Assembly: GCF_013128195.2 (NCBI RefSeq)
Contig: NZ_CP053452.2
Location: 4,774,001 to 4,838,000 of the forward strand
Length of the DNA: 64,000 bases
Reading direction: 5' to 3'
Source: Frigoriglobus tundricola
Lineage (GTDB): Bacteria > Planctomycetota > Planctomycetia > Gemmatales > Gemmataceae
Shown here: positions 40,691 to 49,014 of the stretch, piece by piece
Layout: each line of letters begins with the position of its first letter
Position numbering within the stretch: the stretch's first letter is position 1
Made by a program: the position numbers and the translations under genes
Notes under the pieces: generated by a model
The model's database searches: none
Told to the model about the DNA's origin: nothing
What the model saw: the letters and a program-made list of their open reading frames with translations, nothing else

Positions 40691-42784
40691 TCACCGCAAC
40701 GAATCGAGGATTTCCATCCGCATCGCCGAGAGCGCCGGAACCAGCCCACCCAGACGCCCCATGATCAGCGTGAACAGCAGCCCGGTCGCAATGATTGTGA
40801 AGTCCACCTGCATGGTGAGCGTGACGCTCTTGCCGCCGCCCTGTCCGCCGGAAAGGGTACTCGCCGCCTCGAACCCGTTCGCGAGCGAGCCGAGCAGGCA
40901 GCCGAACAGCCCGCCCGCGAACGCGATCGCGAGCGACTCGATCATGAACGAGATCAGGATCTGCCACCGCTTGAAGCCGAGAATGCGCAGCACCCCGACT
41001 TCCTTGATGCGGGCCGCGATGGACGCGAACATCGTGTTCATCACGCCGAAAATGCCGCCGACGGCCATGATGACCGCCATCATCACGATCGCGGTGAGGA
41101 ACTGCTCGTTCGTCTTGGTGAGTTCCTTGTAATACTCCGGCTCCGAGAACGCCTTCAGCTTGGCCTCCGTGTACCCGTCGGTGAGGTAGAACGCCATCGC
41201 CCGTGCGGAGGCGTCCGAGTCGTCGCCCATGCGCATGACGATCGTGGTGAACTTGTCGCCCTTCCCGGTCTCGCGCACGATCGGGTTCTCGATCCCGGTC
41301 CAGATTTCCGACCCGTAGGTGGTGCCGCGGGTGCGCATCACCCCGATCACCTTCCACCACCGGTCGCCCAGTTCGAACGTGTCCCCGGCCGCCAGCCGCG
41401 GCTTCTTGGCGTCCTCACCGAGGGTCGCGGCGGCGCCCTCGCCGATGCAGCACTGGAGGTACTGGATGCCGTCCGGCGCCTTCTCGCCCTGTTCGACGGC
41501 GTTCGAGGTGAACCACCGCCCGCCCGGCTCCAGTTCGATGTTGTGAACGGCCGAGGCGATGCGGGCGTCCTCGAACGCGCGCAGTTGCAGGAACCGCCGG
41601 GTCGCCGGCTCGCCCGGCCGGGTCGGAACCGGTTGGTTCATCACCAGATACGATTCCTTACTCGCCAGCGCGATCGCGCCGGGTAGGTCCTTCCGCGCGT
41701 CGGCCGGCAGCCGGGTCAGAGTGCCGTCCGCGTTGGCCACCGCACGGGCCACACCGATGCCCTTCCCGCCCGGCCCAACGGGCCGGCCCTGCTGGTCGCT
41801 CAGCACCGTCACGTTCTGCACGTTCTGGGCGTCGCCGCGGGCCAGGTTGCTGAACAGCTCGTCGGTCGAGCCCTCCGACATGACCAGCACGTTGCCCGGC
41901 ACACCGGTGGTCTCGTTCAGCTTGTACATGCCGTTGACGAACGCGAGCAGCACCACCACGAGCGCGACGACGACCGTGAACGCGACCGCGGTGAGCGCGG
42001 TGTCCCGCCGGCGCACCCACAAATAGCGAAAGTTGTACGCCAGCGGCACCTTGCCGATGAGCAGGAGGAGCACGATGTCGGTGCCGTACATCACGAGGAG
42101 CACGAACGGCCAGTGATCGACGAGCGCGGGCGGGAGAAGCGTCCACAGCGGCACCGCGAGGACCGGAGCGAGGTCGCGGTTGAGGAGCAACTGGAGCTTG
42201 GGCGACTTCGGCGTGCGCTCGGCGATCTCCGCGTCGGCCGCCGCGAGCTTCTCGACGGCTTCGGTCTTGTCGCGCGGGTTGAGGTTCGGCCGGTTCACGG
42301 CCTGCCGGAGCGATTTCTGCTTGTCGAGCAGTTCGGGCGTGGGCGCCCACACCACCCCGGGCGGCAGGTTGTCGGGCTTCTCGTCGTCCGGCAGGAAGTC
42401 GGCGAACGAGGCGCCGAACACCTTCTTCGCCAGCGTCCCCATCTGCCCACCGGCCGGCAGCGGGAGCCGGGTTACCATCTCAATGGCGAACGCGAGGAGC
42501 GCGACGAGGACCACCACGCCGGCAAACGCCGCGAGTACCCGGCGGCCCGTCCGCCGCCCCCACGACCGCGCCGGCCGGACGGTGTCGGTCAGCACGGCCT
42601 CGTTCGGCGACACGGCCGGCAGCGCGACGAGCAGTGCGGACAGCGGCAGCAGCGAGAAGCCGATGACGAACAGCGTGCCGATGAAGCCGAACACGGTGCG
42701 GAAGAAGCGGGTCACGCTCCGCGCGGCCCGGGTGAGTGGGGGCGGGCCGGCTTCGCGGGCGAGGCTCAGGTTGGAATCGGACAT
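40691..42784 (-). CDS. ABC transporter permease, MacB/FtsX type
   Basis: The protein has 697 residues. ATG 42784 begins MSDSNLSLAREAGPPPLTRA. Two early membrane segments (about 35-55 and 85-110), a soluble stretch and a third membrane segment come before a FtsX-like TM (TALTAVAFTVVVALVVVLLA, about 258), a large periplasmic domain (about 285-570), then three C-terminal TM helices with the FtsX signature RIKEVGVLRILGFKRWQILI. It pairs with the ATPase at 45042 and the permease at 43059. Such MacB-like systems export peptides, lipids or drugs, or move lipoproteins (Lol-like). The last 90 residues are the usual FtsX C-terminus. Substrate unknown. Confidence 0.88.
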   Translation of the reverse strand: MSDSNLSLAREAGPPPLTRAARSVTRFFRTVFGFIGTLFVIGFSLLPLSALLVALPAVSPNEAVLTDTVRPARSWGRRTGRRVLAAFAGVVVLVALLAFAIEMVTRLPLPAGGQMGTLAKKVFGASFADFLPDDEKPDNLPPGVVWAPTPELLDKQKSLRQAVNRPNLNPRDKTEAVEKLAAADAEIAERTPKSPKLQLLLNRDLAPVLAVPLWTLLPPALVDHWPFVLLVMYGTDIVLLLLIGKVPLAYNFRYLWVRRRDTALTAVAFTVVVALVVVLLAFVNGMYKLNETTGVPGNVLVMSEGSTDELFSNLARGDAQNVQNVTVLSDQQGRPVGPGGKGIGVARAVANADGTLTRLPADARKDLPGAIALASKESYLVMNQPVPTRPGEPATRRFLQLRAFEDARIASAVHNIELEPGGRWFTSNAVEQGEKAPDGIQYLQCCIGEGAAATLGEDAKKPRLAAGDTFELGDRWWKVIGVMRTRGTTYGSEIWTGIENPIVRETGKGDKFTTIVMRMGDDSDASARAMAFYLTDGYTEAKLKAFSEPEYYKELTKTNEQFLTAIVMMAVIMAVGGIFGVMNTMFASIAARIKEVGVLRILGFKRWQILISFMIESLAIAFAGGLFGCLLGSLANGFEAASTLSGGQGGGKSVTLTMQVDFTIIATGLLFTLIMGRLGGLVPALSAMRMEILDSLR

Positions 42785-42809
42785 CAGGGCGGTTTCCACA
42801 AAACGCTGA

Positions 42810-42918
42810 TTCGGGTCGATGGAAGAGGAGCCGCAGACACACGCCGCGGACGCGGATCAGACGAGAGCACACGGGTTTCTTCTGACCCGCGTCCGCGGCG
42901 TGTGTCTGCGGCTCCGAT
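42810..42918. repeat. Inverted repeat between the two permease genes
   Basis: Near-identical arms, GAGCCGCAGACACACGCCGC at the left end and the complement ending gcggctc, run 28 bases on each side of a loop rich in gacgagagcacacgg. A separate polypurine/polypyrimidine core (cccccttccctcttaggg, 42950-42974) follows and matches the element within the glycosyltransferase gene. Confidence 0.8.
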
Positions 42919-43058
42919 TAGGACTTGCTGACAGAACCTAACTCCCCGGCCCCCTTCCCTCTTAGGGAAGGGGGAGAAGGAGCAGAAATACCTGCGTTCT
43001 TAAGCCCCTCTCCCCTTGGGGGAGGGGTTCTGTATGCTCCACTTGCTTTTTGCCACTC

Positions 43059-44711
43059 TCACGCCACCCGGGCAAACACCTGGGCCACCTTCACGTTCTT
43101 CGCCGCCAGCGCGGGGCCGATGCACCCGGCGAACGACACCGCCATGCCCAGCGCCGGGCCGTAGACCAGCGCGTTCATGGGCACGAAGAACGCGCCGAAG
43201 AACATGATCTGGAACTTCACGCTGCCCAGCAGCCCCCACGCCATCAGCGCGCTCATCCCGCCGCCCAGGAGGCCGACCAGGAGCGCCTCGCCCAGCACCA
43301 CCAGGAGGACGTGGTGCGGCTGGAAACCGAGCACCTTCAGCACCGCCATCTCGGTGCGCCGCTCGCGCACCGAGATGGAGAGCGCGTTGGCGACGACGAG
43401 GCTCATGATGCCGATCATGGCCGGCACGAGGATGTACTTGATGCCCCAGAAGATGTCCTTGAACGCGCCGAGCCAGGTGCCGATGCCGCTGGACGCGGTT
43501 TCCAGCTTGACCGGCACCGTGCCGAACTTGGACCGGTCGTTCACGATCTGGCTGAGGCGCTCGAACGCCTCCTTCGTCGGCAGCTTGACCCAGATGAGGT
43601 TGATGCACTTGTCCATCATCGGGTGCGCCTCGCCCTTCTGGTTGTTGACCGTGTCGCGCGGGTACGCCTCGAGCTGCTTGATGAGGTACTCCTTGTTCAT
43701 GAAGGAGACGCCCTCGTACTTCCCCTCCGGCAGCTCGCCGATGATCTCGAACTCGAACAGGATGTTGGCGTAGTTGATGCCGGACAGCTTGAGCTTCTGC
43801 CCCACTTGCAGGTTGAGCGCCTTCAGCCGGCTCTTGCTCATCACGATGGCCCGCGGGTTGGCCCTCATCACGGCGCACGCCTGCTCCAGGAGCTCTTTCT
43901 CCTCGCCCGTGAGGTCGTCCAGGCCGTCCATCATGGTCATCACCTTGTCCGGCTCCAGCGCGAACAGGAACACCATGTTCTCCTTGCGCTGGTTCACCTT
44001 GTCGGTGGTGCCGAGGACGAACGACCAGCTCATGATGTCCTTGTCGCCGTTGACGGGCCGCATCTCCGGCGGCAGGTCTTCGAGGCACGCGTCCCGAAAC
44101 CGGGTGTAGTACCCGGCCGGCATCTGGCTCGGGATCGTCGTCTTGTGCGTGACGATGGCCTTGAAGTTGGCCTCCTTCTCCGAGGTCGCGTTCCCGATCA
44201 TGTAGAGGACGGCGTAGATGAGGCACAGGACGAGCGTGAGCACGAAGAGCGCGAGGTACGTGAGCGACGTGCGGAGCATGCTGCGCCGCAGCCCGCGGAA
44301 CATCAGGGACAGCAGCTTCCGCGGGAACATCGGGAGGAGCGGGGCGGCCACGGCCACGAGCGCGGGCACGGCGGCCGGGGTGAGCAGGAGGTACCCGGTG
44401 AACTTGAACAGCCAGCCGACAAAGGCGGCCCCCGGGGCCGGAACCGCGGCCACGAGCGGGTGCAACTCGAAACAGGCGAGCGCCGCCGCGCCGCACCCCA
44501 CGATGGACGCCCAGCGGGTGACCGCGCGCGTCTCGTCGGCCGCCAGCTCCAAATTCCAGAGCGTGAAGAAGAACGACGGCAGCGTGGCGATGCCCAGCAG
44601 GATCGCCAGGAAGATCAGCCCGACCAGTCCCATGAACAGGTAACCGGCGAGTTGGAGGATCGACGAGTCGAACCCCATCCCGCCCATGTCAGGGGGCATG
44701 CCGAAACCCAT
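43059..44711 (-). CDS. ABC transporter permease, FtsX type
   Basis: The protein has 550 residues from ATG 44711. An N-terminal Gly/Met-rich stretch (FGMPPDMGGMG) is followed by hydrophobic segments at about 20-60, 65-85 and 105-130. A further TM (TSLTYLALFVLTLVLCLIYA, near 148-170) precedes a large periplasmic domain (about 175-400). The C-terminus holds SISVRERRTEMAVLKVLGFQ, followed by three TM helices, the FtsX signature. It has the same overall layout as the permease at 40691, so the two may form a heterodimer with the ATPase at 45042. The role is export or lipoprotein release. Confidence 0.88.
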   Translation of the reverse strand: MGFGMPPDMGGMGFDSSILQLAGYLFMGLVGLIFLAILLGIATLPSFFFTLWNLELAADETRAVTRWASIVGCGAAALACFELHPLVAAVPAPGAAFVGWLFKFTGYLLLTPAAVPALVAVAAPLLPMFPRKLLSLMFRGLRRSMLRTSLTYLALFVLTLVLCLIYAVLYMIGNATSEKEANFKAIVTHKTTIPSQMPAGYYTRFRDACLEDLPPEMRPVNGDKDIMSWSFVLGTTDKVNQRKENMVFLFALEPDKVMTMMDGLDDLTGEEKELLEQACAVMRANPRAIVMSKSRLKALNLQVGQKLKLSGINYANILFEFEIIGELPEGKYEGVSFMNKEYLIKQLEAYPRDTVNNQKGEAHPMMDKCINLIWVKLPTKEAFERLSQIVNDRSKFGTVPVKLETASSGIGTWLGAFKDIFWGIKYILVPAMIGIMSLVVANALSISVRERRTEMAVLKVLGFQPHHVLLVVLGEALLVGLLGGGMSALMAWGLLGSVKFQIMFFGAFFVPMNALVYGPALGMAVSFAGCIGPALAAKNVKVAQVFARVA

Positions 44712-44804
44712 TGCTCACTCCCGTGTTCCGTCATTGGTCATTGGCTCGTTCCCAAACGGTGCCAGGCCACGATGCCGTATGAAATGCCTTCAACGCCGAG
44801 TCGT

Positions 44805-45027
44805 TGTCCGCGCTCTTCAGCCCGCAGGGCTGGGACAGCGTCGCCCCGGGCACCGCCCGGGGAACGGGCCAGCGGGTCTCTCAGGCTGAAAGCCTGACAC
44901 ACGCAGAGCTGTGCCAGGCTTTCAGCCTGGAGATCATTCTCAACCCACGCCGGGCGGTGCCCGGGGCTACGCTGTCCCAGCCCTGCGGGCTAAAAACAAA
45001 GCCACATCGACCTTTCAACAAAGCCAG
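44805..45027. repeat. Long nested inverted repeat, family A copy 2
   Basis: The same block order as at 1438-1690: tcagcccgcagggctgggacagcg, CCCCGGGCACCGCCCGGGG, tcaggctgaaagcctgacac, caggctttcagcctggag, then CGGGCGGTGCCCGGGGCTAC and gctgtcccagccctgcgggct, ending ctttcaacaaag. It lies between the ABC permease and ATPase genes (44712-45041). Two copies at about 43-kb distance support a dispersed element family. Confidence 0.85.
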
Positions 45028-45041
45028 GCCACGCCTAATGA

Positions 45042-45746
45042 TTAATGACTCGCCACGGCGGCCGTGTCCAGCACCAACTGGCCCTTCTCCAGGTGGAGAA
45101 TCCGCTGGGCGCGGGCGGCGGCCTTCGGGTCGTGCGTCACCATGATGATGGTCTTGTTCAACTGGCTGCGGAGGATCTCCATCAGCGTGAGGATCTCGTC
45201 GGCGCTCTTGGTGTCGAGGTCGCCGGTCGGCTCGTCGGCGACGATGAGCGTCGGGTCGGTGACCATCGCGCGGGCGATGCCGACGCGCTGCTGCTGGCCG
45301 CCGGACAGTTGCCCCGGCCGGTGGCTCATGCGGTCCGACAGGTGCACGAGGGCGAGCGCGTTCTCCACCTGCTTCCGCCGCTGCTCCTTCGTGAGCGGCA
45401 GCAGGAGCAGCGGCAGTTCCACGTTCTCGTACGCGGTGAGGACCGGGAGCAGGTAGTAGAACTGGAACACGAACCCGACGTGCCGGGTGCGCCACCGGGC
45501 GAGTTCGCTCTCCGACATCTCGGAGATGACGTTGTCGCCAACGGTGATGCTGCCGCCGGTGGGCTGGTCCAGGCCGGCGATCAGGTTCAGGAGCGTCGTC
45601 TTGCCGCTCCCGGACGGCCCCATGAGCGCGAGGAACTCGCCCTCGCCCACGTCGAGTGTCAGGTCGCGGAGCACCTGGATCGATTCGGTGCCGCGGGTGA
45701 ACGACTTGTGCAAGTCACGAACCTGCACGATGGCGGGACGCATCAT
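45042..45746 (-). CDS. ABC transporter ATP-binding protein, MacB/LolD type
   Basis: The protein has 234 residues. ATG 45746 is used because GGAG lies a few bases before it; earlier in-frame ATGs have no such site. All motifs are present: Walker A GPSGSGKTT, Q-loop (VFQFYYLLPVLTAYEN), signature LSGGQQQRVGIARAM, Walker B LIVADEPTGDLD and H-loop VTHDP. The lineage is that of LolD/MacB, ATPases of MacB-type exporters and lipoprotein release. It sits in an operon of membrane fusion protein, ATPase and two permeases under a TetR gene, so it powers that exporter. Confidence 0.94.
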   Translation of the reverse strand: MMRPAIVQVRDLHKSFTRGTESIQVLRDLTLDVGEGEFLALMGPSGSGKTTLLNLIAGLDQPTGGSITVGDNVISEMSESELARWRTRHVGFVFQFYYLLPVLTAYENVELPLLLLPLTKEQRRKQVENALALVHLSDRMSHRPGQLSGGQQQRVGIARAMVTDPTLIVADEPTGDLDTKSADEILTLMEILRSQLNKTIIMVTHDPKAAARAQRILHLEKGQLVLDTAAVASH

Positions 45747-45874
45747 GGGACTCCGATCCATACGCGGCGACAATCGCTAACAATTTGGCCGGCCGAGACT
45801 GTTTGCCCGCGCCCGTGGCGAGAGCGGTGAGCCCCCGCGCCTCACAAGGGCTGGGAGCGAACGGCGGGTGTGGG

Positions 45875-46033
45875 TTTGGCCCTCTCCCCTGGCGGGAGAG
45901 TGGCCGGCGCTTCGCCGGCCGGGTGAGGGGAACCGCCGCGCCTCACAGTCGCTTCGCACTCTTCGTGTTGCTCAGCGCCCCCCCACCCGGCTCGAAGACT
46001 CGCCACCCTCTCCCGCCAGGGGAGAGGGCAAAA
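45875..46033. repeat. Inverted repeat between membrane fusion protein and ATPase genes
   Basis: The left arm tttggccctctcccctggcg (45875) continues as ggagagtggc. The right arm gccaccctctcccgccaggg (46002) continues to about 46033. The repeat fills much of the 322-base gap (45747-46068) between two operon genes. A small inner hairpin (ggccggcgcttcgccggcc) lies at 45902-45920. Confidence 0.8.
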
Positions 46034-46068
46034 GATATGGCGCCGTTCGTCGGTCGCCCCGCCACAGG

Positions 46069-47406
46069 TCACTTCTTCTTCCACCCGGCGGCCCAATCCT
46101 TCTGGCGGCCCGCTTCGTCACCCCACAAGTAGTCCCTGGCGGGGTCGAGGGCGAACGCCTTCTCGTAGACGGTCGAAGTGATGCCCATTTTGGGTTTCAG
46201 GAACGTGCCCGGCTCCTCGGTCTTCGCCAGGTACACGCGGATGCGCACCTTCACGACGTTCTTGGTGTCGTCGGCGATCGGCATGACGCGGTCCACCACG
46301 CCCCGGTAGCTCCGGCTCGGATCGGCGTCGGCCTGGAGCAGGCACTCCTGACCGGCCCGCAGGCGGGTGATCTGTCGCTCCGGCACGTCGATCTCGACTT
46401 CCAATTTGGAGAGGTCCGCGATGGAGCAGATGCCGGCGGCCACGTTGAACGACATCGGGCTGACCAGCGCGCCCCTGTCGGCCGATTTGGTGAGGATGGT
46501 GCCGTCGATCGGGGCCGTGACGCAGCAGTTCTCGACCAGCCGCTTCGCCTCGTCGCGGCGGGCCTCGGCGGCGCCGAGGTCGGCGGCGGCGGCGGTCATG
46601 GTCGCCTTGGCGGTGTTCACGTCGGCGTTCGCGGCGTCGATCTCCCGGCGGGCCGCTTCCACGTCCGCGTCCGCGGCGACCTTGTCGGCGTCGGCGCCGA
46701 GCTTGTCGGCCTCGAACTTCTGGTAGTCCTGGGTGGAAATGGTTCCGGTCGCGTCCTGCCGCTTGGCCTGTGCGAAGTCCTTGGTCGCGCGGTCCTGGGA
46801 CGCGAGCGCGCGGGTGAGCCGGGCCTTCGCCGAGGCCAGCGCGGACTCGGCCTTGGCCACCTTCGCCTCGGCCGCGGCCTTCGCCGCCGCCGAGCGGGTC
46901 ACTTGTGCCTCCGCCGACTTCACCGACGCGTCCTCGGTCTTCAGCCGGTTGGCGTACTGGTGGTCGAGCAGCGTCGCCAGCCGGTCGCCCTGCTTGACCC
47001 GCTTGCCCTCGGCGAAGAACAGCTCCGTGATCTCGGCCGCCACGTCCCGCGGGCTAACGGTCACTTGAAGGGACGGGATGACGGTGCCCTTCAGTTGCGT
47101 CACGAGCGCGCCCGGCTCGGCCGCGGGGGCGCCGCCCGCCTGCGTGCCGGGGGCCGGCCCGGTGCCGGGGCTCGCGGCCGGTGTCGCGCTCGGAGCGTCG
47201 TCCTTTGCGGGAGCGGCTTTGTACCACCGCGCGCCGACGCCGGTCCACGTGACCGCGAGCAACCCGCACAGCACCCAGGGCAGCCACGACCCGCCCCCGC
47301 CGCTCTTGGCGGCACCGAGCTGGTTGTCGAGCCGCAGTTGCTGCACGCGGTCCGCCAGGTCGCCGTTCACGGACGCGCCCAGGCGGGAATCGGTCGGAAT
47401 CGCCAT
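46069..47406 (-). CDS. HlyD/MacA-type membrane fusion protein
   Basis: The protein has 445 residues from ATG 47406. One N-terminal TM (WLPWVLCGLLAVTWTGVGAR) is followed by an Ala/Pro linker and a biotinyl-lipoyl-like half (ITELFFAEGKRVKQGDRLAT). A long coiled coil (about 145-270, rich in Ala/Lys/Glu/Asp) precedes the second half of the lipoyl domain (VTAPIDGTILTKSADRGALV), then a beta-barrel (IDVPERQITRLRAGQECLLQ) and a final membrane-proximal domain ending WKKK. This is the periplasmic adaptor of a MacAB-type exporter. No outer-membrane TolC gene is in the window. The upstream TetR gene is divergently regulated from its own promoter but on the same strand. Confidence 0.9.
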   Translation of the reverse strand: MAIPTDSRLGASVNGDLADRVQQLRLDNQLGAAKSGGGGSWLPWVLCGLLAVTWTGVGARWYKAAPAKDDAPSATPAASPGTGPAPGTQAGGAPAAEPGALVTQLKGTVIPSLQVTVSPRDVAAEITELFFAEGKRVKQGDRLATLLDHQYANRLKTEDASVKSAEAQVTRSAAAKAAAEAKVAKAESALASAKARLTRALASQDRATKDFAQAKRQDATGTISTQDYQKFEADKLGADADKVAADADVEAARREIDAANADVNTAKATMTAAAADLGAAEARRDEAKRLVENCCVTAPIDGTILTKSADRGALVSPMSFNVAAGICSIADLSKLEVEIDVPERQITRLRAGQECLLQADADPSRSYRGVVDRVMPIADDTKNVVKVRIRVYLAKTEEPGTFLKPKMGITSTVYEKAFALDPARDYLWGDEAGRQKDWAAGWKKK

Positions 47407-47498
47407 ATCAGCCCTTACTCCCGGCGGGCCGGGTTGGGAACGGCAGCATCTCGGGTTTTTGTCCGGTGGAACGAGTCTTCGGCGGCTGCGGTCTTCGC

Positions 47499-48227
47499 TT
47501 AACGGGCCGGTTCGTCCGGGTTCGTCCGACCGAACAGAGGGGCCAGCATGCGCACGCACGCGGCGAACATCTCGTCCCGGTCGAACGCGTCGGGGTCCAT
47601 CATCAGTTGCACGTCCAGCCCGTGGAACAGCCCCTGGATGAGCGCCGCCAGCACGCGGGGCGGGACCGCTCCCGGTTGGGGGACGCTTCCAGCCACGTCC
47701 GCCGCGATGAACGACCGCCACTCGGAGTACCACTGCGACAGGCGCTTGCGGTAGTCCTCGCGGTGGCCCATCTGAGCGAGGAACGTGAACAGCAGGCTGA
47801 GCAGTTCTTTCCCACCGGGCGGGGGCCAGTCCGGCTCGAGGTGCTTCTTCAACCCGTGTTGCAAGCACTCCCACGCCCGGCCGGTCATCGGTTTCGGGCC
47901 GTCGCTGCGCATCGCCTCGTGGATCATCCGCCGCAGCATGCGGTCGTAAACCGCAAGGAGGATCTGCTCCTTTTCCGGAAAGTAGTAGGTCAGTTGCCCG
48001 CGGCTCATGTGCGCGAGGTCTTCGATCTTTTTAAGCGACAGCTCCTGAATCCCGTGTCCGGCGATGATGGTTTCGGCCGCGTCGAGGATCTGTTCGCGCC
48101 GCGCCTGCGCCACCTCCGACAACCCCTCCACCGGGTCACTCAAGCCCGGAATCTGGGGACAAGGCGGTTCCGAGTCAGCCTTGTGCGTTCCTTCACGAGC
48201 ATTCGGTTGTCGCGGCACTTCATCCAT
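47499..48227 (-). CDS. TetR/AcrR-family transcriptional regulator of the ABC export operon
   Basis: The protein has 242 residues. An N-terminal extension (about 40 residues) precedes the HTH: REQILDAAETIIAGHGIQEL, SLKKIEDLAHMSRGQLTYYF and PEKEQILLAVYDRML are the three helices of the TetR fold. The C-terminal ligand-binding part (about 95-235) is Leu-rich and divergent, as usual. It is the first gene of the minus-strand operon with the membrane fusion protein 92 bases later. Two palindromes, TAGACCAAACAGTCTA (48291-48306) and CCTAGTCCGATCGGTCTAGG (48321-48340), lie upstream and are the probable operators, suggesting autoregulation by repression. The inducer is unknown; a drug or lipid substrate of the exporter is plausible. 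Confidence 0.93.
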   Translation of the reverse strand: MDEVPRQPNAREGTHKADSEPPCPQIPGLSDPVEGLSEVAQARREQILDAAETIIAGHGIQELSLKKIEDLAHMSRGQLTYYFPEKEQILLAVYDRMLRRMIHEAMRSDGPKPMTGRAWECLQHGLKKHLEPDWPPPGGKELLSLLFTFLAQMGHREDYRKRLSQWYSEWRSFIAADVAGSVPQPGAVPPRVLAALIQGLFHGLDVQLMMDPDAFDRDEMFAACVRMLAPLFGRTNPDEPAR

Positions 48228-48290
48228 GAAATAGGAAGGTTTTTCACAAATGATGATGAGGGCAAGACTTCGGCATCGAAACGATGCGCG

Positions 48291-48306
48291 TAGACCAAAC
48301 AGTCTA
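48291..48306. promoter_or_regulatory. Predicted TetR operator 1
   Basis: TAGACCAAACAGTCTA is a palindrome with half-sites TAGAC/GTCTA, 64 bases upstream of the TetR ATG. The half-site is shared with the second palindrome at 48321-48340. Confidence 0.55.
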
Positions 48307-48320
48307 CTTAGAGATGTGAT

Positions 48321-48340
48321 CCTAGTCCGATCGGTCTAGG
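48321..48340. promoter_or_regulatory. Predicted TetR operator 2
   Basis: CCTAGTCCGATCGGTCTAGG is a 20-base palindrome with one mismatched pair, of the TAGACCNNNNGGTCTA kind used by several TetR/NemR regulators. It lies 94 bases upstream of the TetR start, next to operator 1, so cooperative binding is possible. Confidence 0.6.
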
Positions 48341-49014
48341 TGCGTCAAGGGCAAAAAATGACGAATGCCAAAACTTCCCCGTGTCCTGTCCGGGGCTCGA
48401 CTCACAGGCTTGCCCACAGGGGAACACAATTCCCGGTAACAAGTACGATCGTCAAATAGTCCGGGTTGCCATTTGCTTCCCAAAGTGCCCGCGCGCATCC
48501 GCCGTGCGATTCATTGCTCTGTTGTGGATTTGTTCGGCAGTCAGGAGTCACTTCTCGTTCACGCGATTTACTATAACACGTGCGACGAGTCGGCCGGTTC
48601 AGCTCGCTGCCATGCAGTAGGACGATGTTGCGTCGTCCGAGCAAATCGTCAAGCACCCCACCGGGGAAGGCTGTTCCAGCACCGCTATCGGACGCAATGT
48701 TAACGATCCGGTGGTGTACTGGTACAACCCCGCGAAACGAGGCTTCACCACCGGATCGTTAACATTGCGTCCGGCGGTGCCGTGAGCCTTCCGCGCCCCA
48801 GGTCGGGAAGTTAACGACTCACACAACCAACGACGTCAGCCCCAGGTTTTTACCTGGGGCTGACGTCGTTAGTAGCCGGTCGCGGTCGCGTGGACCTTTG
48901 CACGCACGGCCGGATGGCGCTAACACACGATCGCGGGCCATCGCCCGACCCGAGCACGATGAAGCGTGCTAGAGTAAAACGCACCCGCCGACCCCGGGAC
49001 CAAAGGGTGAGACC
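48341..49014. other. Intergenic region with palindromes
   Basis: The segment between the TetR gene and the next plus-strand gene carries no convincing coding frame. It holds an inverted repeat with 28-base arms (48689-48716 and 48746-48773, core CAATGTTAACGATCCGGTGG) and a perfect 19-bp hairpin (48829-48847 and 48852-48870, arms AACGACGTCAGCCCCAGGT, loop tttt). AT-rich stretches near 48340-48560 are visible. The promoter of the 49015 gene is expected near 48960. Confidence 0.6.
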
